Shown: one piece after another, positions 1 to 8,169 of the stretch
How the letters are laid out: each line of letters opens with the position of its first letter
Numbering within the stretch: the first letter of the stretch is position 1
DNA from: Funneliformis mosseae
Lineage: Eukaryota; Glomeromycota; Glomeromycetes; Glomerales; Glomeraceae
NCBI GenBank assembly: GCA_910592005.1
Contig: CAJVPP010003211.1
Coordinates: 1 to 12,285, forward strand
Reading direction: 5' to 3'
Length of the DNA: 12,285 bases
Program-made: the position numbers and the translations under genes
Notes under the pieces: model-generated
The model's input: only the letters and a program-made list of their open reading frames with translations
What the model was told of the DNA's origin: nothing
The model's database searches: none

Positions 1-593
1 AATAATAATAAAATATAAGAATAAAATAAATAAAATAAAAATGTTAACTAAGTTAAAAATACTAATGATGTTAATAATATTGATCATTCGTAAATCTTTG
101 TGATACAGTAAAATTAACTTCATATAGTATCAACATTAATAATATGAAAAGTAATTTATATAACTTTATTTAATGAATATTTAGATAAAATAATGAAAAT
201 TGAATATATTAAGAAAAATAGTTCAAATATTAAACTGAAGTATTACAATCATTGGTAATTTATTTTATTATATTAAATTATTATTTATTTATATATCTGT
301 GATATCTAATAATTTAATCAATAAATATATAGATTAATTATAAGTTTCGTATAAAACATGCTGGCTATATTTGAAATATTAAGCAGATAATAGTAAATAT
401 ATTTAGAAAAGCATTATTGAAAAATATTTAGATTATGATACATCATCACCTTTAAAAATTTTAGAATAAAAATCATTTAAAAATATAAAGTAAATATATG
501 AGAATCTTTGAAATAGTATGAATAAAAATAATAATAATCCTAATAATACTTATATTAGCTATATTATAAAACAATCTTAAAAATTAATAAATA
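1..593. other. AT-rich intergenic stretch, no gene seen
   Basis: This stretch is very AT-rich, with stops dense in all frames. I see no coding frame with protein-like composition, no RNA gene and no clear repeat. It ends where a run of 16-bp repeats begins. Confidence 0.5.
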
Positions 594-770
594 TATAGTT
601 AACTTTTGATATAGTGAATTTTTGACATAATGAATTTTTGAATAAATATAATAAAAATACTCTTGTTAAAGTGAATTAGCCAATCAAATCTCTTAAAATC
701 TTCACTATAGCCTTATAGCAAAGTTGAGATTTAGAACATAGAGTTTATTATAACAAGTTTACTATATCAC
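594..770. repeat. Candidate MITE with repeat-built inverted ends
   Basis: The left end holds three imperfect tandem 16-bp units (594-609, 610-625, 626-641) of the form tatagtgaatttttga. The right end, read on the opposite strand (about 741-769), holds similar units (tatagtaaacttgt, tataataaactcta). The ends are therefore imperfect inverted repeats about 30 bp long around a core with agccaatca (677-685). No coding capacity is visible. This layout fits a small non-autonomous DNA transposon. I could not define a clean target duplication, so the exact ends and superfamily are uncertain. Confidence 0.35.
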
Positions 771-1145
771 TAATAATTGCCTATTTATTGTTGCTATTAT
801 AGATTTAATATTTGATTTTAGTATTTAAATTATAATATTATCTATTAAACTTATAATCTAATATTATAAGTAAAAAGGTAAAGAAGTTTAAATCATGTAA
901 TGATGATAATATTAAATTTGATGAAAATAATAAAAATATAAATAAGAATAAAAATACAGTAAATTGATTAAGATCATATGATAATTTTTAGTTAGATGTT
1001 TTATATTATTATTTTTATTATTAATAGTATACTTATCATATATTTTCAAAAGATATTTTATATTTTTTTATCCTTATACTTATAATATTACATAAAATGC
1101 AAATAAGCGTATTGTTAGCATTGAAAATTTACCCTAAAAAAATGA

Positions 1146-1412
1146 TTTACAAAGTCTTTAAAGTTAATTTTATGTGATCATATTAAGGAAGATCTTAATC
1201 GACATATTGTATTAAAAAATCAGACCAATTTATTTAATTTGAAGGATTTACAAAATTTACCTGATTTGCCTATTTCTTTTGTATTTTCTATACAGTCTGT
1301 TTATTTTGTTTACTCTATTTTGCCTGTAATTTTTTTAATATCTGTAATTTATTTTATTTATTTTTATTACTTTTATAGTTTATATTATTTTTATTTATTT
1401 TATTATATTTAA
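1146..1412 (+). pseudogene. 88-codon start-less open frame, possible exon relic
   Basis: The frame is open for 88 codons between TGA (1143-1145) and TAA (1410-1412). It has no ATG, so it could only be an internal exon or a relic. The first 40 codons look protein-like: charged and polar residues alternate with leucine and isoleucine, including DHIKEDLNRH and a leucine-spaced NLFNLKDLQNLPDLP. The second half is Phe/Tyr/Ile-rich and T-rich on this strand, which avoids stops by composition alone. I do not recognise a family. It may be chance. Confidence 0.25.
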
Positions 1413-2406
1413 GTATATTTTTATTGAAATATATAACTATATTTAGTAATTTTATAACGTAGCAAGTAGTTAGCTATAGCAAATTAATTTTTATAAATAG
1501 AATAACTTTTTGCTTAAGTTGTAAATTAACTATTCTGCGAGTTTCAAGTTATAAATAAAGGAATCAATTTAAATCTATACAAACTACTTTTCTCTTCAAC
1601 ATTGTCCCTTATCTAAGATTGTTATAATACCTTACACTAACTTGCTATTGAGTTCGTTAATACAAATTTGATTAAATATATCTTAAATTCTAAGATGTAA
1701 TAAATTGCCAAGTTGATTTAAGTATAACGGATACCTGTAAGACTTAGAGAAAATCCTAAAGTTAGAAATTTCAATAGAATCAACTGCTGCAGTCGCTCAC
1801 TTAAACGTTAAGATAAATAAAAATAAACCCAGTGACAGTATAGATATAAAATAGTTAAATGTAAAAAGCTTATATCATTAACTGTAATGTAAAATATAAT
1901 ATATTATAAAATGAATCAATAATAATAAAATCATATAATATTATAATGCAAATAATGCAAATCAATGTTTATTTAAAATTTATTGATAATGTACTGCAAT
2001 AATTTATTGATTATTACCTAAATATTTATTGGATATGTTGACAAATAGTTCAACAAATATTATTTTTTTGATATATATTAATTTTTTAATGTATATTTAA
2101 CTAATATCAAACTTAAAAATTTCTTAATATTTATATAATTGGTTAAATAAATTTTTATTAAACATATTACTAAAAGTGTGGCTAATTGTTATTAAATAAT
2201 AATAAAATGTATAAACTTCTATATATTATGATTTTGAACTTTAGTAAATGTTGATTAAGAATCTAACATTTTGCTTTAAATATAATAAATTAGTATTATT
2301 TATTTTAAATGATTTTTTAATAGCATTGATTCTGAGAATTTAATTAGTAATAAACCTAAGGTGATTATTACTTTCATGTGATAGACCTGCAAATTATTAG
2401 CCAATT
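1413..2406. other. AT-rich intergenic stretch, no gene seen
   Basis: Both strands are full of stops and no conserved motif is apparent. A slightly less AT-rich patch at 1560-1830 has no open frame or RNA-like fold that I can support. Confidence 0.5.
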
Positions 2407-2432
2407 ATAATTTTGATGATCATCATAATTAT
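2407..2432. repeat. 26-bp near-perfect palindrome
   Basis: The palindrome is centred on gatga|tcatc (2415-2424), with arms that pair across 13 bp and one mismatch. CCAAT motifs lie on either side (2401-2405 and 2436-2440). It may be the centre of an old foldback element: AAACCTA at 2352-2358 and TAGGTTT at 2471-2477 are inverted relative to each other. The arms beyond the centre do not align well, so I call only the palindrome. Confidence 0.4.
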
Positions 2433-2507
2433 TAACCAATGAAATAGAAATGCCTATAATCTCAAAACACTAGGTTTCATCTAGAATAAAACAGATTGTA
2501 AAAAAAA

Positions 2508-2700
2508 AATGGATTTTTGAAAAGAAGTTGAAAATAATGAAACTGTCAAAATGAAAAAAGAACTTTTTGAAATATAGAAGTTGAAAATCAAGAAGGAAAA
2601 AAAGGTTGGAAAACTTTTCTAAAAATGAATCAAAAGATAATGGTTTTAGAAAAAAATTAGGCTATCAAAATGGACTTGAGAAAAAATGAATCTATAGTAA
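2508..2700 (+). other. Purine-rich A/G tract, possible coding relic
   Basis: This segment is strongly purine-biased on the plus strand, unlike its surroundings. From ATG 2510 the frame reads a Lys/Glu-rich peptide with repeated stops (for example KEVENNETVKMKKELFEI). That could be a decayed coiled-coil exon, but low-complexity purine DNA gives the same appearance. No family is recognised. Confidence 0.15.
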
Positions 2701-2797
2701 ATAACTAACAATGTGAACTAAATATGCTTTACACTAATATATAAATGGTTATTAAAAAAGTCAAATTCATTCATGAATGATAATGTTAGTGAGATAA

Positions 2798-2853
2798 GCT
2801 ATTAAAATCATGTTATAGATCATATAATTTACTATAAATTTGATTTTAATAGC
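2798..2853. repeat. Perfect 13-bp inverted repeat, 30-bp loop
   Basis: GCTATTAAAATCA at 2798-2810 is matched exactly by its reverse complement at 2841-2853. A 14-bp palindrome (tcattcatgaatga) lies just upstream at 2767-2780. No coding sequence is associated with it. It could be a small MITE relic or a cruciform-forming site. Confidence 0.45.
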
Positions 2854-3058
2854 AAACAATTCCTAATACAATATAATGAATAAATTACTGTGAAAATTTC
2901 TTAACTAATTTTCTTTGATATACATTATGAACTAGCTAAATAGAGATCTACATAAAAATAATTTGATCATAAGTGGTATAAGTAGTATAAACCAATTGAA
3001 TAAACCAACTAATTACAATAAAAGCATAATCTTTAATAATGCATTACATTCACTGCAA

Positions 3059-3242
3059 CTATGTAAAATTCATATCTGTATCTTCATCCAAAACCTCTAA
3101 CTTTATATCATAAATTGGAAAGCATATTCTAAAACTTTACTTTTCTTTTATCATGATCATTATTCTCAAAATAGTCTTTTTTAATTTCGTTAAGTTTTTC
3201 TAATTCTTGTGAAAATTTATTAAATAGTTTTTCTTGATCCAT
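3059..3242 (-). CDS. Small hypothetical protein, possibly split or decayed
   Basis: From ATG at 3242 the frame runs 37 codons to TAG at 3129-3131. The peptide is hydrophilic and probably helical, rich in Lys/Glu/Asp with regularly spaced Leu/Phe (it begins MDQEKLFNKFSQELEKL). A second coding-like stretch follows in another frame and ends at TAG 3059-3061 with an acidic tail (KLEVLDEDTDMNFT). The two could be joined by a frameshift near 3130. Alternatively, a 40-nt GTAAAG...AAAG intron would join them exactly in phase, though 40 nt is very short. The gene is divergent from the reading frame starting at 3300, with 57 bp between them. Function is unknown; it may be a remnant. Confidence 0.35.
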
Positions 3243-3299
3243 AATAGTATAAAAAAAAATTGAAAAGATTTTAGTGAGGAGAATGTGTAATTATTATAA

Positions 3300-3951
3300 A
3301 TGTCAGAAGGAAGAAAAAGTAAGGATTATATCAATCAAATTCATAGTCATTTAATAGCTTTTTTTTTTATAGCATTACTACTTTAGTAAAAATCTAGTAA
3401 AAGTTTTAAATGAATACACTAAGGCAAGCTTTAATACTTAGAAATCCCAAGCACATTTTGCTATTCTAGGATTTAGATAAAGATAAGTAATTATACAATT
3501 TAAAAATTTGTCAAATCCAACAAATGTATATAATATAAATGCATATATACAAGTTCTTCATTATAAACTACGACAGCAAGACATTACCACGTCCTACAAA
3601 GACAATTCTTAAAGACAATTTTGTTCAAAAATTAATCTAATACTATCAATTGAATATGATTCTTCCTAGCTGTTAATAACAGATCCCTTATTAAAAAAGT
3701 AAGTTGATAGAGAGGAATTTAAATTAACAAATATTCTTCTTCTTTGAAACATTATACGAGCATTTCATCAATTTGAAAATACAATGATGGTAATTTGATC
3801 AATAAGTACTATAGAGCAGGCTAAAGTAAAAGATAGTGGATTGAGGATTGAAATTGTAGAATTGGTGACCACAGAAATGTTATTGTAAATATTTGGTAAT
3901 TTATCAGATTTGAAAAAGGTTGAATTCAAATATTATGAATTAGCTCTAGTA
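3300..3951 (+). pseudogene. 5' part of decayed gene interrupted by transposon
   Basis: An ATG at 3300 opens a 28-codon peptide (begins MSEGRKSKDYINQIHSH) ending at TAG 3384-3386, just past a T10 run that probably caused a frameshift. From about 3373 another plus-strand frame continues to 3951 with protein-like content, such as VKVLNEYTKASFN, DREEFKLTNILLL and IEIVELVTTEMLL. It is interrupted by about nine stops, several of which could be CAA-to-TAA changes. The frame ends exactly at the TA target of the Tigger element and resumes in the same phase at 7024. I do not recognise the family. The stop density on this side is only modestly below chance for such AT-rich DNA, so the call rests mostly on composition and on continuity across the insertion. 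Confidence 0.4.
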
Positions 3952-3974
3952 CAGTCAGACTCCTATATAGTCAT
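3952..3974 (+). repeat. Left terminal inverted repeat of the transposon
   Basis: This terminus begins CAGTCAG, typical of pogo/Tigger ends, directly after TA 3950-3951. It pairs with 6999-7021. Confidence 0.75.
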
Positions 3975-4027
3975 CAAGTTAGTTTCATCAAATTTGATGA
4001 TTATATAAAAGTGTGATTATATAATAA

Positions 4028-4084
4028 AACCTTTAAATAATCACCTTTATATTATAAATCATGTGAAGTGATTATATAGAGGTT
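4028..4084. repeat. Subterminal inverted repeat inside transposon left end
   Basis: AACCTTTAAATAATCAC (4028-4044) and the reverse complement of 4068-4084 (AACCTCTATATAATCAC) agree at 15 of 17 positions. Both resemble the inner part of the terminal repeat. Related copies in the right end begin at 6853, 6933 and 7001. They may be extra transposase-binding sites, or remnants of a smaller element nested in the end. Confidence 0.5.
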
Positions 4085-4205
4085 AATAGTTTAATTCGAT
4101 AGTATAATAGATTAAAATAAAGCATATAAAATTTGATTTATTAAGAATTATAAAAATTTTATACAATTATTCATTTTTATTTATTTCTTTAATGTCTAAT
4201 TGCTA

Positions 4206-4229
4206 AAAAAAATCAGTTATTGTAGTTTG
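4206..4229 (-). other. PIP-box (PCNA-binding) motif at transposase C terminus
   Basis: The last eight residues before the TAG stop (4203-4205) are QTTITDFF. This matches the PCNA-interacting consensus Qxx(I/L/M)xx(F/Y)(F/Y) exactly. Drosophila pogo transposase is known to carry a PCNA-binding motif of this type, so the assignment fits the family. It lies at the end of an open 79-codon tail. Confidence 0.7.
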
Positions 4230-4965
4230 CTTTCTAGTTTGCAATTCAAGTTGTTGTACTTTATTTAGATATTTTGTAAAAATATCTAAATTTTCTGTTT
4301 TAAATTCATTTGTTGTTTGTTGTTCAAAAAAAGTTATCCAATTCTGTAAAGATTTGATTACATTAACGAAAGATACTGGTAATAGTTTGAAATCCTCTTC
4401 AGGATCATTATTTTCATCATCATCTATCCTTTCTTGAACCAATATTATGATCTCATCATCATTTAAAAGATCTTCAGTTAGAATTTTTTCTAAATCTTAA
4501 AAGAAATCATCAATTGCATTTTTTAATGAAAAAGTAAGAGGGTCGTTAAATTCATCAATTATTTAATTGATTCTTACTGTTTTCATATTCATTGTTTCTT
4601 GATGAACCTGTATTGCATTATTTATATTTTCATCAGTTGAAAAAGGCAATATTCTGGTTTTATTCTAATAATTACGGATTGTTTATTGAGTTATATTATG
4701 CCATACATTTGCTAAATATTCAATAGCTTCTTTGATATTAATTTTCTCCTTATTAATATCTTTACCTTCTTCAAAGAGTTACAACATATAATGACAATAA
4801 TATCGTTTATAGTGATTTTAAAACTTGCAATAATTTTGACATCAAGAGGTTAAAGGTGATTTGTGATATTTGGTGGTAAAAAGACTACTTCAACATATAT
4901 AAGCTGGAGTTGATGAGTATCTGATAGAGTAGAATTGTGTTTTCTTGATCTTGAAACTTGATTTT

Positions 4966-5034
4966 CTTTAAAAAAAGTATAAATTCAGTAAGTTTTTGTA
5001 GTTTACTTTTAATTTTAAAAAATACTTAACTTAC
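4966..5034 (-). other. Predicted 69-nt spliceosomal intron in the transposase
   Basis: On the minus strand the intron starts GTAAGT (from 5034) and ends AAAG (4966). A branch-point-like TACTGAAT lies upstream of the acceptor. The unspliced sequence has several stops. Splicing joins ...RKCG to ENQVSRSRK... style sequence across a split codon in phase, and the frame then continues to the third catalytic Asp. Confidence 0.6.
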
Positions 5035-5047
5035 CGCATTTTCTTGA

Positions 5048-5115
5048 AGCAGAATTTAAAATAGAACCCAAATTTAAAGTAGAATCTAAACCTGAAGTAG
5101 AATCCAAGCTTGAAG
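5048..5115 (-). repeat. 18-bp tandem repeat encoding LDSTSG-type hexapeptides
   Basis: Three full 18-bp units (5062-5079, 5080-5097, 5098-5115) and a partial one are arrayed head to tail. Unit length is a multiple of three, and on the minus strand they encode SLDSTSGLDSTLNLGS-like residues. They sit between the second and third catalytic Asp, just before the intron. Confidence 0.7.
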
Positions 5116-6048
5116 TATTATTTTCATTTTATAAATGATAATTTGGATCAAAGTGTAGTGGAGCATTATCAATTAAGAGCAAAATCTTTTTATTTTATGC
5201 TCTAAAATGCCTATCCATATCAAGAAGTATTTCTTCAAATAATCTTGAATTCATCCATGCTTTAGGATTTTCACAGTAATGAACTGAAAGACAGTCTAAA
5301 TTAACATGTAGGAGAAGTTTCGGATGCTTTGATATACTAATCACCTATGACTTAAGTTTATCAGTTCTCATAGCATTTGTATCTAAAAGGACAATAATTC
5401 GTGTTTTGTATTTTTTTGACCAAGAACTAGTTTAGTGAAAAGTGTTTGATTTGGAAACATTCTATAATAAAGACCTGTTTCATCAATATTATATATTTGA
5501 TCTAGAGAATATTGGCTTAATAATTGATGAAGTTTAATTCTCTCTTCTGAAAGGGATGCTATCAGTGTGCTTCCCAATTCCCTATATATACAATGCTGAT
5601 GAATATTATTCCTTTTTTTAAATCTATCTAACCAACTATTAGAAAAAACTAACTTATCTTTTTGTATATTAAATGCATTGGCAAAAAATCTTGCCTTTTC
5701 CTTTATCAATAAATCCATTAAAATGACATCACTTGCTATTATATTTTCTACCTATAAGTTTATAGCATTGTCAAGAAATGGAAATTTGACCCCTCTATGT
5801 CTGAAGATTTCTCTAGAGCCTTCGATTTCTATTGCAGTACTCTATTTTTCATTATTTGTTAATATCTTTGTTATAGTACTATGATCAATATTTAATGTCA
5901 GATTTTTTCATTAAAATATTTTGCAATTTTATGATGCTTTTTGTTACTATTTTTTTTGCCATTCACAAATTTCATGTTATAAACTGATACTTATAGCAGA
6001 ATATTGTTTAGGTTGGCCAGAAGATTGTTTAAATCAGTCGGGAGGCAT

Positions 6049-6852
6049 TTACAAACTCGTTTAATAAAATAAGCCGTTAGAAGTTATTTTGAAAAGGAAG
6101 GGACCAGAAAGGTACAAAAAAAAATTTGTATTATATTGTATGTAAATGTTATTTGCATAAAACTCATTAATAAAAAGTACCGCCATGAAAAGAATACAAA
6201 AACTTTTGTTAAAATTATCAGAGAAAAATGTCAGTTGCTCTAATAGAAAGGTATTTGCATGCAATATTTTTTCACAACATAATACCATATATAATTTGAT
6301 GTGAAAGGATTCAGAACGATATTATTTTAATGTAGCATAAATCAAATATCTTTTATTTAAAAAAAAATCTGATCAGGTACATTTAACTATAAGAACTGAC
6401 AAACCGTTTTCTTTTCAAAAAAAAAGTGAGCTTATTACATGAAATGAAGGACAACGGGTAGAAAGCATGGTTTTTTTTAATAAACTGATGTATTAATGAT
6501 TACGCAATTTTTTTTGATCGAATGCTAATTGGAAAATTTCTTTATTAAAAGATAATTACACTAGGTATTGAATTAACCTATCTGAAAGGTTTACTGAAAA
6601 GTTTAGGCGATTTTTTTCATCTATTCAAGGGTCCAAGTCTAACCGTTTTATCACATGGACTTTTTTTTGTATGAAAAAAAATTTTATCAAAAAGTATTGG
6701 CAATATTAATATTTCTACTTTGAAATTAAACTAAAACAATACTCTTCTATTTTTTAGTGTTTTATTTTTAAGTGTAAAAGGTATTACATTTCATATTACC
6801 ATAAATTACCAGCTAATTAGATCTTTTTAATATAAGCCAATCAGAAAATTGA
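6049..6852. other. Transposon 5' non-coding region upstream of the transposase
   Basis: Between the transposase start and the right subterminal repeats are 800 bp with T and A runs. I see no convincing gene. A 75-codon open frame at 6061-6288 (minus) is Phe/Leu/Asn-rich without family resemblance and is probably chance. The promoter of the transposase should lie here, but I cannot point to it. Confidence 0.4.
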
Positions 6853-6998
6853 GACTGTAGAGAGGTTTAATTACTATCAAAAATGATATGTAGTTTTAAA
6901 TCATGTGGCGATAGTGATTATAACTAATTTGTGACTATATAAAGGTAAATTAATAAGCTTAAAGTTCATTTTGCAAAAATAGGTTTTTATATAAAGGT

Positions 6999-7021
6999 AT
7001 GACTGTATAGAGATCTGATTA
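6999..7021 (-). repeat. Right terminal inverted repeat of the transposon
   Basis: Read from the outer end, it gives TAATCAGATCTCTATACAGT followed by CAT, matching the left end after transitions at six positions, including the terminal CAG changed to TAA. TA follows at 7022-7023. Confidence 0.65.
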
Positions 7022-7023
7022 TA

Positions 7024-7278
7024 ATTGACTGTAATTTGGCAATATTAGATAAAGATATGCAGGTTACTCTAATTAAGATCTTAAAGGATATAATGATGTT
7101 TATTCTGAAGAGCAAAATGTCTAAAATCTATTGTGATTAATATAATGCACTGGTGGGTGTGTATATATATATATATGAGATAATTAGTATCAAAAATAAA
7201 TTTCTAAATTATGTCAAGTTGACGAATGACTTTTTATCTGAAAAATATATTGTTAAGAAGAATGCCTCTGCAGCATAA
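7024..7278 (+). pseudogene. 3' continuation of the decayed gene split by the transposon
   Basis: With the element and one TA removed, the frame ending at gta (3949-3951) continues here as att gac tgt. About 84 codons carry only one stop (TAA 7138-7140, possibly a former CAA) before TAA at 7276-7278. In DNA this AT-rich, several stops would be expected. The other plus frames here have many stops. The peptide is Lys/Ile/Leu-rich (NLAILDKDMQVTLIKILKDI, FLNYVKLTNDFLSEKYIVKK). A (TA)n run at 7162-7176 lies within it. No family is recognised. Confidence 0.45.
7162..7176. repeat. (TA)n microsatellite
   Basis: An uninterrupted TA run of about 15 bp lies inside the decayed plus-strand reading frame. 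Confidence 0.8.
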
Positions 7279-7451
7279 GCAAAATTTTGACATTATTATT
7301 ATCATTATTTACAATCATATTTTTCAAGGTGTCATATATATTTGTGTTTTTACTAAAGAGGTAAACAAATAATAAAACAAATTCATTAATTATTTATGTA
7401 ATATTTACCTTTCCAATTAAAATTTTTTATTAAAAAAGGAAGGAGGGGTCT

Positions 7452-7460
7452 AATAATTTA
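7452..7460. repeat. Left 9-bp target-site duplication of the foldback MITE
   Basis: AATAATTTA here is repeated as AATAATTTG at 7607-7615, directly flanking the inverted repeats. Eight of nine bases are identical. Confidence 0.65.
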
Positions 7461-7606
7461 GGGCGTCCTTAATCTAGGAAGGGGGTGCAGACCCTTATCA
7501 TCTAACCCTATGTATAAATAAATATTTTTAAAGTATATATCACGTGACATATACAGTTGCGGTTTAGGATAAAGGTCTACACCCCCTCCCTAGGTTAAGG
7601 ATACCC
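7461..7606. mobile_element. 146-bp foldback MITE, Mutator-like
   Basis: The left arm (7461-7508, starts GGGCGTCCTTAATCTAGGAA) and the right arm read inward (7606-7559, starts GGGTATCCTTAACCTAGGGA) are about 80% alike over 48 bp. They include a shared GGGGGTG(C/T)AGACC block and enclose about 50 bp of AT-rich loop with a CACGTG palindrome (7541-7546). The 9-bp flanking duplication (7452-7460, 7607-7615) and G-initial long inverted repeats fit a non-autonomous Mutator-like element. If the TSD is read as 8 bp, hAT is the alternative. There is no coding capacity. The GC-rich arms stand out sharply from the surroundings. Confidence 0.75.
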
Positions 7607-7615
7607 AATAATTTG
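7607..7615. repeat. Right 9-bp target-site duplication of the foldback MITE
   Basis: AATAATTTG matches the left copy at 7452-7460 with one difference at the last base. Confidence 0.65.
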
Positions 7616-7633
7616 AGGTGTCAGATCTGTGGT

Positions 7634-7667
7634 CACGTGAAACACGAAACGTGATATGTTGATCACG
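7634..7667. other. Cluster of CACG/CGTG motifs with inverted repeat
   Basis: CACGTG occurs at 7634-7639, followed by the perfect inverted repeat CGTGAT (7650-7655), a 6-bp spacer, and ATCACG (7662-7667). CpG-containing motifs are rare in this AT-rich window, so the density is notable. This could be a bHLH-type binding cluster or the remnant of a repeat. No gene start is firmly tied to it. Confidence 0.25.
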
Positions 7668-7689
7668 AATATTCAGCGAGGTTTATATT

Positions 7690-8169
7690 ATTTCGAGTCC
7701 TGGCAATTCCTTTGATAGTGATTTGTTATGGCTGGGAAATCTTGACATGGTAATGAAATAACAGCTAATTTTTCATGATTTTTTTTTTCATATATTTCTT
7801 GAATTTCTAATTAAATAAATTTATTCATGCTAAAAAGTCAAACGGCGATTATTATAGCTTTAAGATCAATTTGTTTTGCTTTATTGCATTAAAATACTCC
7901 TCAAGAATTTTATATATAATTCTATCACTCGTCCCAATAATTGGAATTTCTTTAAGGCTAAGAATCTTGAACTAAAAGTGTTTAGATAACTTGTAAAATC
8001 AGATATTTAAAAAGGTAATAAAGTATGTAATAAATATTATATTAGAGTTTCCTCATCAACTGATTCTTGTGACTAACAGAAATTTCTTATGCAAATAAAT
8101 GGGCCATCTTTATATGTTATATCAGTTTTTCAGAACCATAATTATTGGTCTGATCAATTATCTTATTAC
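7690..8169. other. Mostly non-coding, possible 5' exons of the LYS2-like relic
   Basis: A short ATG frame (MAGKS then stop, from 7729) is followed by a splice-donor-like GTAATG. Several short coding-like patches occur before 8170. I could not align any of them to a family, and no frame stays open for long. They may be decayed exons or chance. Confidence 0.25.

Larger units (their letters stand above)
4203..6048 (-). pseudogene. Tigger/pogo DDE transposase, multiply broken
   Basis: This encodes a cut-and-paste transposase that would act at the element's ends in the nucleus. The start ATG at 6048 gives MPPD followed by an in-frame TGA (6034-6036). An N-terminal CENP-B/psq-like helix-turn-helix follows (about 5830-5960; KHHKIAKYFNEK, LNIDHSTITKIL), then a second DNA-binding domain (5560-5718; SWLDRFKKRNNI). 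The DDE catalytic domain has its first Asp in YNIDETGLYYRM (codon 5482-5484), second in LLIDNAPLHF (5168-5170) and third in PLDVKII (4841-4843), after VFLPPN. A long acidic tail ends in QTTITDFF. An in-phase 69-nt intron lies at 4966-5034. About 13 in-frame stops (including 5842-5844, 5752-5754, 4850-4852, 4683-4685 and 4665-4667) and frameshifts near 5945, 5912, 5405 and 4825 disable it. Length and domain order fit pogo/Tigger transposases with DDE_1-type cores. Confidence 0.85.
3952..7021 (-). mobile_element. Tigger/pogo-like DNA transposon, 3070 bp, inactive
   Basis: The left end (CAGTCAGACTCCTATATAGT, 3952-3971) and the right end read inward (TAATCAGATCTCTATACAGT, 7021-7002) match at 14 of 20 bases, and every mismatch is a transition. 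Both ends are flanked by TA (3950-3951 and 7022-7023), the target duplication of Tc1/mariner-pogo elements. The interior carries a minus-strand DDE transposase pseudogene. An alternative right end at 7031 (another CAGTC next to TA 7032-7033) fits the terminus less well and would not rejoin the host frame. The transposase is broken and the right terminus has lost CAG, so the copy should be immobile. Confidence 0.8.

Noticed and set aside
2352..2477. Possible 126-bp foldback element ending in AAACCTA/TAGGTTT
   Set aside because: The terminal match is only 7 bp, the arms differ in length by 10 bp and align poorly, and no target duplication was seen.
5678..5884. 68-codon plus-strand open frame
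   Set aside because: It is antisense to the helix-turn-helix region of the transposase and hydrophobic by complement.
6061..6288. 75-codon minus-strand open frame upstream of the transposase
   Set aside because: It lies in the same orientation but before the transposase start at 6048. Its composition is Phe/Asn/Leu-rich, with no recognisable domain, so chance openness is more likely.
7024..7033. Alternative transposon right end at 7031 (CAGTC next to TA)
   Set aside because: It has the canonical CAGTC start, but the terminal-repeat alignment is much better ending at 7021, and only that end keeps the host frame.
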